A program made the translations under genes and the position numbers. A stretch of 5,580 nt of DNA from Acidobacteriota bacterium. Lineage in GTDB: Bacteria > Acidobacteriota > Blastocatellia > Pyrinomonadales > Pyrinomonadaceae. Location of the stretch: the NCBI GenBank assembly GCA_003222835.1, contig QHXE01000311.1, positions 1 through 5,580 on the forward strand. Reading direction: 5' to 3'. The notes under the pieces are model-generated. The model saw nothing but the letters and a program-made list of their open reading frames with translations. It did no database searches and was not told where the DNA came from. Positions within the stretch are counted from its first letter, which is position 1; each line of letters opens with the position of its first letter. This document shows positions 1-5,335 of the stretch, piece after piece.

Positions 1-145
1 CCTCCTTCCAACTTATCAACGCCGCGCGGCAAAGGTTCGTCGCCAAGCCCTTTCATCCTCTTCAACACACGCCCAATAGCCGACTTTGGCAGTGAACGCA
101 GATCCTTTTCAACAGACGGCTTGGGATAACTTCATAGGAGGCCAT
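1..145 (-). pseudogene. RelE/ParE-family toxin, N-terminal part, frameshifted and cut by window edge
   Basis: Seen: from the ATG at 145-143 the minus strand reads MASYEVIPSR, a typical RelE/ParE toxin opening, but this frame drifts into unrelated sequence and stops. One frame over (a -1 shift, near 114-121) it continues as SVEKDLRSLPKSAIGRVLKR and then MKGLGDEPLPRGVDKLEG to the window edge. This matches the first helices and the 'P..P.G..KL.G' segment of the RelE/ParE fold. The second frame has a stop just upstream and no usable start, so the two halves belong to one interrupted gene. Known of the family: ribosome-dependent mRNA endonucleases or gyrase poisons, neutralised by a cognate antitoxin. 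The start overlaps the end of the upstream antitoxin by 14 nt (145-132), which is normal for such pairs and suggests translational coupling. Inferred: a one-base deletion inactivated the toxin, or the read is wrong there. The catalytic C-terminal residues are outside the window, so RelE versus ParE cannot be decided. Confidence 0.75.
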
Positions 146-317
146 CTTTTTTCAGCCGATGTTCCAGTTCTTCGAGCGTAATCGGTTGCTCGTCTCGTCG
201 TTCGGCAACCATGGCTAGATCGTGCAAATCTTCGAGCAGTTTCTTGTATTGCTCGAGGGAAAGAAGCACACCCGTCTTGCGACCTTTTGAATCGACCACG
301 TACTGTTCACGCACCAT
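132..317 (-). CDS. Phd/YefM-like antitoxin of a RelE/ParE-type toxin-antitoxin pair
   Basis: A protein of about 61 residues beginning MVREQYVVDSKGRKTGVLLS. Seen: an N-terminal beta-strand/turn region (YVVDSKGRKTGVLLSLEQY) followed by a helix (KKLLEDLHDLAMVAERRDE) and an acidic/basic C-terminal tail ending in KKDGLL, the layout of small Phd/YefM-like 'prevent-host-death' antitoxins. I chose the ATG at 317-315 because a GAGG ribosome-binding site (331-328) lies 10 nt upstream; a TTG at 338 would add seven residues but would start directly after the preceding gene's stop codon. Known of the family: the protein binds and neutralises the toxin through its C-terminal part, and often represses its own promoter through the N-terminal part. 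The stop codon overlaps the start of the RelE/ParE-like toxin, supporting a cognate pair. The frame is intact although the toxin appears broken. It lies directly after another antitoxin-like gene on the same strand, so the two may be read on one transcript. Confidence 0.75.
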   Translation of the reverse strand: MVREQYVVDSKGRKTGVLLSLEQYKKLLEDLHDLAMVAERRDEQPITLEELEHRLKKDGLL

Positions 318-338
318 GTCTGTATTACCTCGACTCAA

Positions 339-627
339 TCAGTATTCTTCATCTCGCTCTGCCGATACTGCCGCAACGGCCTGGTCCAGCGAAATGCGCG
401 GTCCCGGCATGGAAAAGAAAGAATCCGGCGAAGGTCGTTCGGCCAATCGCACGAGACCGGCCGCCGCAAGCTCCATCAGTTCGGCGTCGCTATCATCAGT
501 CGAAGAAAGTGGCACAATCTTCGCTATGGGCACTTTGCGATCGCAAACCAAAATCTCTTCGCCTCTACGTACTTCTCGAAGACAACTGCTTAACGTATTC
601 TTCAGAGTCGAGATGTTAACACTGCAT
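339..627 (-). pseudogene. VapB/Phd-type antitoxin with broken start frame, no toxin next to it
   Basis: Seen: the minus-strand frame from 620 to 339 reads VNISTLKNTLSSCLREVRRG, then EEILVCDRKVPIAKIVPLSS and, near the end, PGPRISLDQAVAAVSAERDE. This is the Phd/VapB pattern: 'S.LK..L...L..V..GE.ILV..R..PIA.I.P' at the N-terminus and a 'P.P.ISLD.AV..V...R' tail that normally grips a VapC toxin. The frame has no ATG, GTG or TTG at the expected place. An ATG at 627-625 follows a good GAAGGTGA ribosome-binding site, but reads ATG CAG TGT TAA. Removing one T (621 or equivalent) restores M-Q-V-N-I-S and an antitoxin of about 95 residues. A TTG at 551-549 could start a 70-residue protein, but it would lack the first strand and helix used for DNA binding. 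No VapC (PIN domain) follows; the next gene is another antitoxin. Inferred: an orphan, probably inactive antitoxin. A sequencing error is the main alternative. Confidence 0.65.
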
Positions 628-713
628 TTGCTTCACCTTCACACATGAGCATCATAACCACGAGCTGCCAACAGCGGCAAGATGAACTCTCGCAGGAGTC
701 GATTCGTGCTTGT

Positions 714-2840
714 TTACATCCTCTCAGGCACTGCGATCCCCAAGGTCGCCAGCGCCGTCGTCAACTGCCGCCGCGTGTCATCAGCAACCGCGATTAGCAC
801 GGCCCGCTTAACCGCGTCCTCTTCGCCAATGATTCGATGTCGGTGGTAGAAGAGATTGAAGGCGCGCGCAAGATTGAATGTGTATTTTGCCAGAAAGGCA
901 GGTTCAGCGCTCGCTGCTGCTTGTGCATTGGCTTCTTCGAGACGGGCGGCGAGCATCAGAAGCGACCAGATTTCGTCCCCACTCTCACCCCCGAGAACTG
1001 TTGCTACGTCCGGCTTTCGATCTTTAACTAAGTTTTCGCCTTCCGCGCCAGCATCTCCTCTGATCCGGTCGCTACCGCTCGCGGTACTGACACTTGGCGG
1101 GTCGCTACCGCTCACGGCGCTGAGACTGGGGTTCCGGAGTTTTCTAAAGATCGAATTGGCGCGCACGGCGGCGTACTGGCAATACGGACCGGTCTCGCCT
1201 TCAAACGAAAGCGCCTCCTTGAAATCGAACGCGATAATTGAATTGCGCGTGAATTTCAGCAGAAAGTAACGCAGAGCTCCGACCGCGATTGCATGCGCGG
1301 TTGCAAGCTGTGTATCTTCGGCAAGGTCGGGATGGCGCCTCTTCACTTCTTCCAAGGCGTCGGCTTCCAGACGATCGATGAGGTCGTCAGCCTTTACTCC
1401 CAACCCTTTGCGCCCGCTCATTTCAATATACGGTCGCTTTCGATCTTCTTCCGATAGCTCAATTCCGAGTTCTTCGCACGCCGTCGGAGACAGCGCCACC
1501 ATTTCGTAAGAGAGATGTACGCTTGCTGATTCGCCGAACTCGGGAACGATGGCCGCCACGCCCCGCTTCACGATTTCCTGCGGATACGATTGGCGCGAAT
1601 CGATCACGTTATAGACAATCGCACCGCCGCCAAAATTCGGGCGCGGCACTTCCGGAAGTTGCTCGGCCTGCGGCTCGGTCGTAGTTACCCAAGTCGCGTG
1701 ACTGTTGTCCGCATACGTCCGAAAAGGTTTGTAATTGAAATCGAGTCCAAGCTGTCCCAGCTTCCAGAGTTGATACGCAATATCTTTGCCGGTGTAAGTC
1801 ACCGTGCCATTCGAACGCACGATGATCTTGTCCGACTCGTGCTCGTCGGTGCCGGTGTGCGATTCAAACGGCATGACCCAACAGCCTCGATTGCGGCCTT
1901 CGGCTTCGAAGTGAATGACTCCGCGTTCTTTCATCAACTGAAACGCGCGCTCCCAGAAATGCAGATGCAAAATTTCCGATTCGCGCGCCAGCAAATCGTA
2001 ACGGATGCCGAGACGTTCCATCGTGTCGAGAATTTGTTCGACGTTGCGCGTGGCGACATAGTCGGCCAGTTTAGCCGTAGGATTGTTTCCTTCTTCGATC
2101 GCGTGGAGAATTTCCGTGCGTAGCTTCAGCTTCTCCGGATTCTGTTCGCCTTCCAGCGTTCCGTCGCGATAGAACAAACCGACCCGCGTGTACAAATCCC
2201 AGCAGTAGTAATCAAACGAATGCTCCGGCGGAAGCGAACGGTCGAGTTGCTTGATGTCTTCGAGCGTCATGTTTTCGATATGCATGAACCCGACGACCAC
2301 GTCCGCGACTTGCACTCCAGTGTTGTCGATGTAGTTTTGCACTTCGACGCGATTGCCGGCGGCCCGAAGAATGTTCACGAAGGTGTCGCCCAACACCGCG
2401 TTGCGCACGTGACCGATGTGGGCCGCTTTATTTGGGTTGATGCTGGTGTGCTCGACCATCAACTTGCGGCCTGCTTGTTCGATAGGCTTCAGCCTGTCGG
2501 AAACTTCAGGAGATACGACCGCGGTAAGTTCGGTCAAAAGCTTAGCGCGATCATAAAAGACATTGAGATATCCGGCGCCGGCCACGTCCACTCGTGCAAC
2601 TTCCTCAATTGTTTCCAAAAAAGGTTTCAGGCTTTCGGCAATCGATCGCGGCGCGCGTTTCTCGCCGGTCTGCTGCTTGATTTGCTTTGCGAGTTCGAAG
2701 GCGACTGGAAAAGCCATATCGCCGAGTTCAGTGCGCGGTGGAACTTCGCTGACGATCTGCTCGAGTTCGATGCCGAACAGTTGTTTTGCCGCCGCTCGAA
2801 TACTCACCTTAAGTTTATTTTGAAGTTCTACTAAGTTCAC
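714..2840 (-). CDS. argS: Arginyl-tRNA synthetase (class I), enlarged
   Basis: Charges tRNA(Arg) with arginine using ATP (EC 6.1.1.19), in the cytoplasm. Numbering here is from the GTG start at 2840. Seen in order: N-terminal tRNA-binding domain (about 3-100); catalytic core with EHTSINPNKAAHIGHVRN (131-148), containing the class I HIGH signature (141-144); YTGKDIAYQLW and a later VIDSRQ typical of ArgRS; a degenerate KMSKS region, MSGRKGLGVKADDLID (474-489); and the helical DALR anticodon-binding domain from about residue 510, ending in the classic LGIAVPERM. I chose GTG because GGAG lies 4 nt upstream and the product then starts like the family; a TTG at 2861 would add seven residues but sits against a repeat. 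At 708 residues it exceeds the usual 550-600. Extra segments lie near 364-408, near 453-473, and at about 571-622 in the anticodon-binding domain; the last contains a repeat-derived peptide. It is divergent from the sirtuin gene, with the toxin-antitoxin remnants 86 bp downstream. Confidence 0.97.
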   Translation of the reverse strand: MNLVELQNKLKVSIRAAAKQLFGIELEQIVSEVPPRTELGDMAFPVAFELAKQIKQQTGEKRAPRSIAESLKPFLETIEEVARVDVAGAGYLNVFYDRAKLLTELTAVVSPEVSDRLKPIEQAGRKLMVEHTSINPNKAAHIGHVRNAVLGDTFVNILRAAGNRVEVQNYIDNTGVQVADVVVGFMHIENMTLEDIKQLDRSLPPEHSFDYYCWDLYTRVGLFYRDGTLEGEQNPEKLKLRTEILHAIEEGNNPTAKLADYVATRNVEQILDTMERLGIRYDLLARESEILHLHFWERAFQLMKERGVIHFEAEGRNRGCWVMPFESHTGTDEHESDKIIVRSNGTVTYTGKDIAYQLWKLGQLGLDFNYKPFRTYADNSHATWVTTTEPQAEQLPEVPRPNFGGGAIVYNVIDSRQSYPQEIVKRGVAAIVPEFGESASVHLSYEMVALSPTACEELGIELSEEDRKRPYIEMSGRKGLGVKADDLIDRLEADALEEVKRRHPDLAEDTQLATAHAIAVGALRYFLLKFTRNSIIAFDFKEALSFEGETGPYCQYAAVRANSIFRKLRNPSLSAVSGSDPPSVSTASGSDRIRGDAGAEGENLVKDRKPDVATVLGGESGDEIWSLLMLAARLEEANAQAAASAEPAFLAKYTFNLARAFNLFYHRHRIIGEEDAVKRAVLIAVADDTRRQLTTALATLGIAVPERM
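1065..1124. repeat. Two tandem copies of an interspersed GC-rich repeat inside argS
   Basis: Seen: 1065-1090 and 1099-1124 are diverged copies of one 26-nt unit, 34 nt apart start to start. Read on the argS strand the core is CGCGAGCGGTAGCGACCGG. The first copy matches 5201-5226 (other strand) at 25 of 26 bases, and the match extends to 28 of 29 over 1065-1093 versus 5198-5226. Within the unit CCGC-GA-GCGG and CGGT-AGCG-ACCG can form small alternative hairpins. In argS the two copies are translated in frame as SAVSGSDPPSVSTASGSDR, low-complexity and probably an exposed loop. The unit contains TAG (in GCGGTAGCG), which would stop translation in another frame; in argS that frame is not used. 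Confidence 0.85.
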
Positions 2841-2862
2841 GGTTCTCCACAAGCCTTTCAAA

Positions 2863-2984
2863 CTCCTCTCCCTTTGGGAGAGAGGCTGGGGTGAGCGGCG
2901 TAGCTAAGAAAAGACCGAAAGAAGATGGTCTTCTCTTGTTTCGGCGCTCAAACCCTCACCATAACCCTCTCCAGAAGGAGAGGG
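2863..2984. repeat. Imperfect palindromic repeat element between argS and the sirtuin gene
   Basis: Seen: the left end has a perfect hairpin CTCTCCC-TTT-GGGAGAG (2866-2882) followed by AGGCTGGGGTGAG (2883-2895). The right end carries the mirror image, CCCTCACC and then CCCTCTCC-AGAA-GGAGAGGG (2965-2984). The centre is also roughly self-complementary (AAGAAAAGACC near 2906-2915 against GGTCTTCTCTTG near 2928-2938), so the whole ~120 bp could fold into one long stem with a hairpin at each end. Similar 'CCCTCTCC...GGGGTGAGGG' units are, from memory, common intergenic repeats in several bacterial phyla. It occupies most of the divergent gap, so the argS leader, the sirtuin leader, or both may contain these hairpins. 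No transposase or flanking duplication is evident. Confidence 0.75.
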
Positions 2985-3109
2985 AACCACATTGCTTTCG
3001 CTCCTCAGTAGCTTGCCTCTCAGGAACAAACGGCTATTGTATTGAATCAATGATAAATCGCGAAATTGCGACTTTGCAGAGCAGTTTGCTACCATCCGAG
3101 TTTTGCAGC

Positions 3110-3856
3110 ATGCAAGCCGACACAAAAACTTTAATCTCTGAAGAACTTCGACAACGCTTCAGCAAAGCGAAGAACGTTCTGGTTCTGAGCGGCGCCGGTG
3201 TCTCCGCTGAATCGGGCGTGCCTACCTTTCGGGGCGGCGGCGACTCCGCAGTTTGGAAGGAGATGCCGTTTAGCGTGATTTCATCAGCGGAAATGGTCGA
3301 GCGCGATCTGCCGGAAGTTTGGGAATGGTTCAATTACCGCCGGGGAGTGCTGGCAACGTTGAAACCGAATTCAGCGCATGAAGCGATCGCGCGCTGGCAG
3401 GATCGTTTTGACCATTTTACTTTGGTTACACAAAACATCGACGGTCTGCATCAGGCGGCAGGCTCACGTGAAGTGATCGAGTTGCATGGCAGCATCTGGC
3501 GAGCGCGTTGTTGCGATTGTGACGCGCGTCATAACGTTCGCGATTTGAAATTTGATAATGGCGTGCCGGCATGTTTCGACTGTGGCGGACATCTACGCCC
3601 CGATGTTGTCCTTTTCGGCGAGATGTTGCCCGCAGGCGCGTTCGAGCTTGCGGCGATGAAAGCGGAAAGCTGTGAGCTCTGTTTTGTTGCCGGCACGTCG
3701 GCGGTTGTTTATCCAGCAGCGTCGATTCCGGAAATAGCCCGCGCGGCCGGTGCTTATGTCGTAGAGGTAAATCCGGAGCTAACGCCGCTGTCCGATCTTT
3801 GTGATGAAGTGTTGCCGGGCAAGGCTGGAGAGATCTTGCCGCTGTTTGAAAAGTAG
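3110..3856 (+). CDS. cobB: Sir2-family NAD-dependent protein deacylase (bacterial sirtuin)
   Basis: A cytoplasmic NAD-dependent lysine deacylase of about 248 residues, the usual family length. Numbering is from the ATG at 3110. Seen: the NAD-binding signature GAGVSAESGVPTFRG (28-42); TQNIDGLH (107-114); the catalytic histidine in ELHGS (H126); a zinc site from two CxxC pairs (C134/C137 and C155/C158); RPDVVLFGEMLP; GTSAVVYPA (from 195), the ribose/NAD loop; and VEVNPE. The frame is open back to 2891, but upstream sequence overlaps the palindromic repeat and does not resemble a sirtuin. The ATG at 3110 puts the first family motif at the expected distance; an ATG at 3050 is the alternative. The ribosome-binding site is weak in both cases. 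At the acyl-pocket YxxR motif of class III sirtuins this protein reads WFNYRR (73-78), with Phe (74) instead of Tyr and Arg (77) kept. The symbol follows the E. coli homologue and is generic; the true substrate is unknown. Confidence 0.93.
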   Translation: MQADTKTLISEELRQRFSKAKNVLVLSGAGVSAESGVPTFRGGGDSAVWKEMPFSVISSAEMVERDLPEVWEWFNYRRGVLATLKPNSAHEAIARWQDRFDHFTLVTQNIDGLHQAAGSREVIELHGSIWRARCCDCDARHNVRDLKFDNGVPACFDCGGHLRPDVVLFGEMLPAGAFELAAMKAESCELCFVAGTSAVVYPAASIPEIARAAGAYVVEVNPELTPLSDLCDEVLPGKAGEILPLFEK

Positions 3857-3874
3857 TTCGGCTACGCGTTCAAT

Positions 3875-4020
3875 GGCGGAGGCATGAAATGTTTATAGAC
3901 TTCGAGAATAACTTGAATCCCTAAGCCCATTTTGGGCGAGAGAAACATTCCGCTCCTGACGGAGCTGATACGTAACTTATTGTACCTATTTTCTATAAAC
4001 ACAGCGGCGCGCTGCGGCTG
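3875..4020. repeat. Cluster of degenerate hairpin plus TGTTTATAGA repeats
   Basis: This is most of the 181-bp gap between the sirtuin gene and larC. Seen: TGTTTATAGA at 3890-3899 and its exact reverse complement at 3992-4001; a hairpin GCTCC-TGAC-GGAGC (3952-3965) whose minus-strand reading continues as GGAATGTTTCTC; a hairpin GCCCA-TTT-TGGGC (3925-3937); and a GC-rich partly self-complementary block (4002-4015) next to the second TATAAACA. The common pattern is a short GC-rich hairpin followed by an (A)ATGTTT(ATAGA) tail, present about three times: once on the plus strand (3875-3900) and twice on the minus strand. The open frame on the minus strand across this region is repeat-derived and not a credible gene. 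The AT-rich TATAAA at 3994 might resemble a -10 element, but no matching -35 is visible. Confidence 0.6.
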
Positions 4021-4037
4021 AAGAAGAAATCGACAGA

Positions 4038-5219
4038 ATGAGAACACTCTACTTTGATTGTTTCGCCGGTGCCAGCGGGGACATGATTCTGGGCGCTCTG
4101 GTTGGCGCCGGCGTCGAACCGGGTGCTTTGATTGAGCAACTGGAATTACTCGGCTTGGGCGGCTGGCAGATTGATTTCGAAAGGGTCGATCGCTCGGGAA
4201 TCAGCGCAAATTATGCACGGGTCCAAACCGCGCACGAGCACGCTCATCGCCACCTGAGCGACATTCTCAAAATTATTTACGACTCGCGTTTAAGCGATAG
4301 CGTCAAGGATCGCGCGGCGCGAATCTTTTCGCGGTTGGCTGAAGCCGAAGCCTGCGTTCATAACGAGGCTATTGAAAAGATTCACTTTCATGAAGTCGGC
4401 GCCCTGGACGCGATCATCGATGTGTGTGGCGCTGCGATTGGCTTTGACTTGCTGGGCATCGAGAAGTTTATCTCTTCGCCGCTGCGCGTCGGCACAGGCA
4501 TGATCGAAATGGCACACGGCCGCTTTCCAATTCCTCCGCCCGCCGTTGCTGAGTTGCTAAAACGAAAGCCCATCTATGCCGGCGATGTCGAAGGAGAATT
4601 CGTGACGCCGACTGGTGCGGCGATCATTAGCACAGTGTGCGATGAATTCGGGCCGCTGCCGTCGATGAAGATCGACGCAAACGGGTACGGCGCCGGCGCT
4701 CGCGATCATCAGAAGTTGCCAAATGTGCTGCGCGTGTTTGTCGGCGAAACTGAATCGACAACCGTTGCGGATGAAACGCTTTTGATGATCGAAACCAACA
4801 TCGATGATATGTCGCCGCAACTGTTCGGTTACGTCGTGGATCGAGCGTTGGAAATGGGAGCGCTTGATTGCTATCTAACTCCGACGCAGATGAAAAAGAA
4901 TCGTCCAGGCGTGCAGCTTTCTATCTTGTGCCGGCCGGACGGGCGGGAAAAGTTTCTCCAGATGCTTTTTGCCGAGACCACAACCATCGGCGCGCGCAGT
5001 TATGAAGTCAGGCGCCGCGCTCTCCCGCGCGAGACAGTGCGAGTCGAGACTCGATTTGGACCAATTGATGTTAAAGTTGCGAGCGTAAACAATGGGGCAG
5101 CAAACGCGATGCCGGAATTCGAGCAGTGCCGCGCTGCGGCGCAAAAGGCCGGTGTTGCTTTGCGTGAAGTTCAGGAAGCAGCGCGCGCTGCGTACTCGTG
5201 TCAGAACCGCGAGCGGTAG
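4038..5219 (+). CDS. larC: LarC, nickel insertase for the nickel-pincer nucleotide cofactor
   Basis: A 393-residue protein matching LarC (formerly DUF111). Known of the family: it inserts nickel into pyridinium-3,5-bisthiocarboxylate mononucleotide in a CTP-dependent reaction, finishing the NPN cofactor used by lactate racemase and related LarA enzymes; LarB and LarE make the precursor. Seen: FDCFAGASGDM (6-16); a histidine cluster HEHAHRH (66-72); HFHEVGALDAIID (116-128); PTGAA (191-195); ETNIDDMSPQ (252-261); MKKNRPGVQL (285-294); and ETTTIGARSYEVRR (313-326). Both the LarC1-like and LarC2-like halves are in one frame, whereas Lactobacillus plantarum makes the full protein by programmed frameshifting. 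The ATG at 4038 starts directly with the conserved YFDCFAG motif; only a weak GAAGAAG ribosome-binding site precedes it. The last residues CQNRER and the TAG stop lie within an interspersed repeat (5198-5226), so the native tail was probably altered. No larA, larB or larE is in the window. Confidence 0.95.
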   Translation: MRTLYFDCFAGASGDMILGALVGAGVEPGALIEQLELLGLGGWQIDFERVDRSGISANYARVQTAHEHAHRHLSDILKIIYDSRLSDSVKDRAARIFSRLAEAEACVHNEAIEKIHFHEVGALDAIIDVCGAAIGFDLLGIEKFISSPLRVGTGMIEMAHGRFPIPPPAVAELLKRKPIYAGDVEGEFVTPTGAAIISTVCDEFGPLPSMKIDANGYGAGARDHQKLPNVLRVFVGETESTTVADETLLMIETNIDDMSPQLFGYVVDRALEMGALDCYLTPTQMKKNRPGVQLSILCRPDGREKFLQMLFAETTTIGARSYEVRRRALPRETVRVETRFGPIDVKVASVNNGAANAMPEFEQCRAAAQKAGVALREVQEAARAAYSCQNRER

Positions 5220-5226
5220 CGACCGG
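5198..5226. repeat. Third copy of the argS-type repeat, forming the end of larC
   Basis: Seen: identical to the reverse complement of 1065-1093 except one base (A instead of T at 5205). It is read in larC as CAG AAC CGC GAG CGG TAG, so it supplies the terminal QNRER residues and the stop codon (5217-5219), then runs into the gap. It is immediately followed by the 23-bp inverted repeat, and the two may be parts of one composite element. Confidence 0.85.
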
Positions 5227-5229
5227 CCC

Positions 5230-5306
5230 GGGTACGCAGGCGTCCCGCCTGCCTATGTACGTGGGCTGCTTTCATATGATTAAGCAGGCGGGACGCCTGC
5301 GTACCC
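5230..5306. repeat. Perfect 23-bp inverted repeat with self-complementary arms, between larC and folE
   Basis: Seen: 5230-5252 is exactly the reverse complement of 5284-5306, separated by a 31-nt AT-richer spacer (5253-5283). Each arm contains GCAGGCG-TCC/GGA-CGCCTGC and can form its own 7-bp hairpin, so a long stem and a cruciform of two short hairpins are alternatives. The spacer has no open frame of note. In RNA the long stem would be very stable and could halt transcription or protect the larC 3' end, but no U-run follows, so it is not a standard intrinsic terminator. From memory, GCAGGCGGGACGCCTGC units are frequent intergenic repeats in some Acidobacteriota and other environmental bacteria. 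Confidence 0.9.
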
Positions 5307-5335
5307 AGGCTACGACGCGATTGATCGAAATACAA

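Noticed and set aside
211..648. Long plus-strand open frame of 145 codons across the toxin-antitoxin region
   Set aside because: It is antisense to two recognisable antitoxin genes and its product is Ser/Arg-rich with no family resemblance.
602..716. Short minus-strand peptides between argS and the VapB-like gene (LLREFILPLLAARGYD in frame after the argS stop; MCEGEANAVLTSRL)
   Set aside because: The first looks protein-like and could be a gene remnant, but it has no good start and only about 24 codons; I cannot name a family for it.
1065..1124. CRISPR array
   Set aside because: Only two diverged units with an 8-nt gap, in frame within argS; no spacers and no cas genes.
2220..2834. Plus-strand open frame of 204 codons opposite argS, and another at 1590-2123
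   Set aside because: Both are shadows of argS; their sequences carry no known motif and argS is unambiguous.
3013..3040. Possible sirtuin promoter, TTGCCT - 16 nt - TATTGT
   Set aside because: Only partial matches to the sigma-70 consensus, and such matches are frequent by chance; not supportable without transcription data.
2891..3109. N-terminal extension of the sirtuin frame
   Set aside because: It begins inside the palindromic repeat and reads as basic low-quality sequence; the family start fits the ATG at 3110.
3971..3999. TATAAA as a -10 box for larC
   Set aside because: No -35 at the right distance, and the motif is part of the repeat tail TTCTATAAACA.
3862..4047. Minus-strand open frame of 61 codons
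   Set aside because: It lies on the degenerate hairpin repeats and its sequence is explained by translating them.
5230..5306. Intrinsic terminator for larC
   Set aside because: The stem is strong but the 31-nt loop is long and no U-run follows; it is better described as a dispersed inverted repeat.
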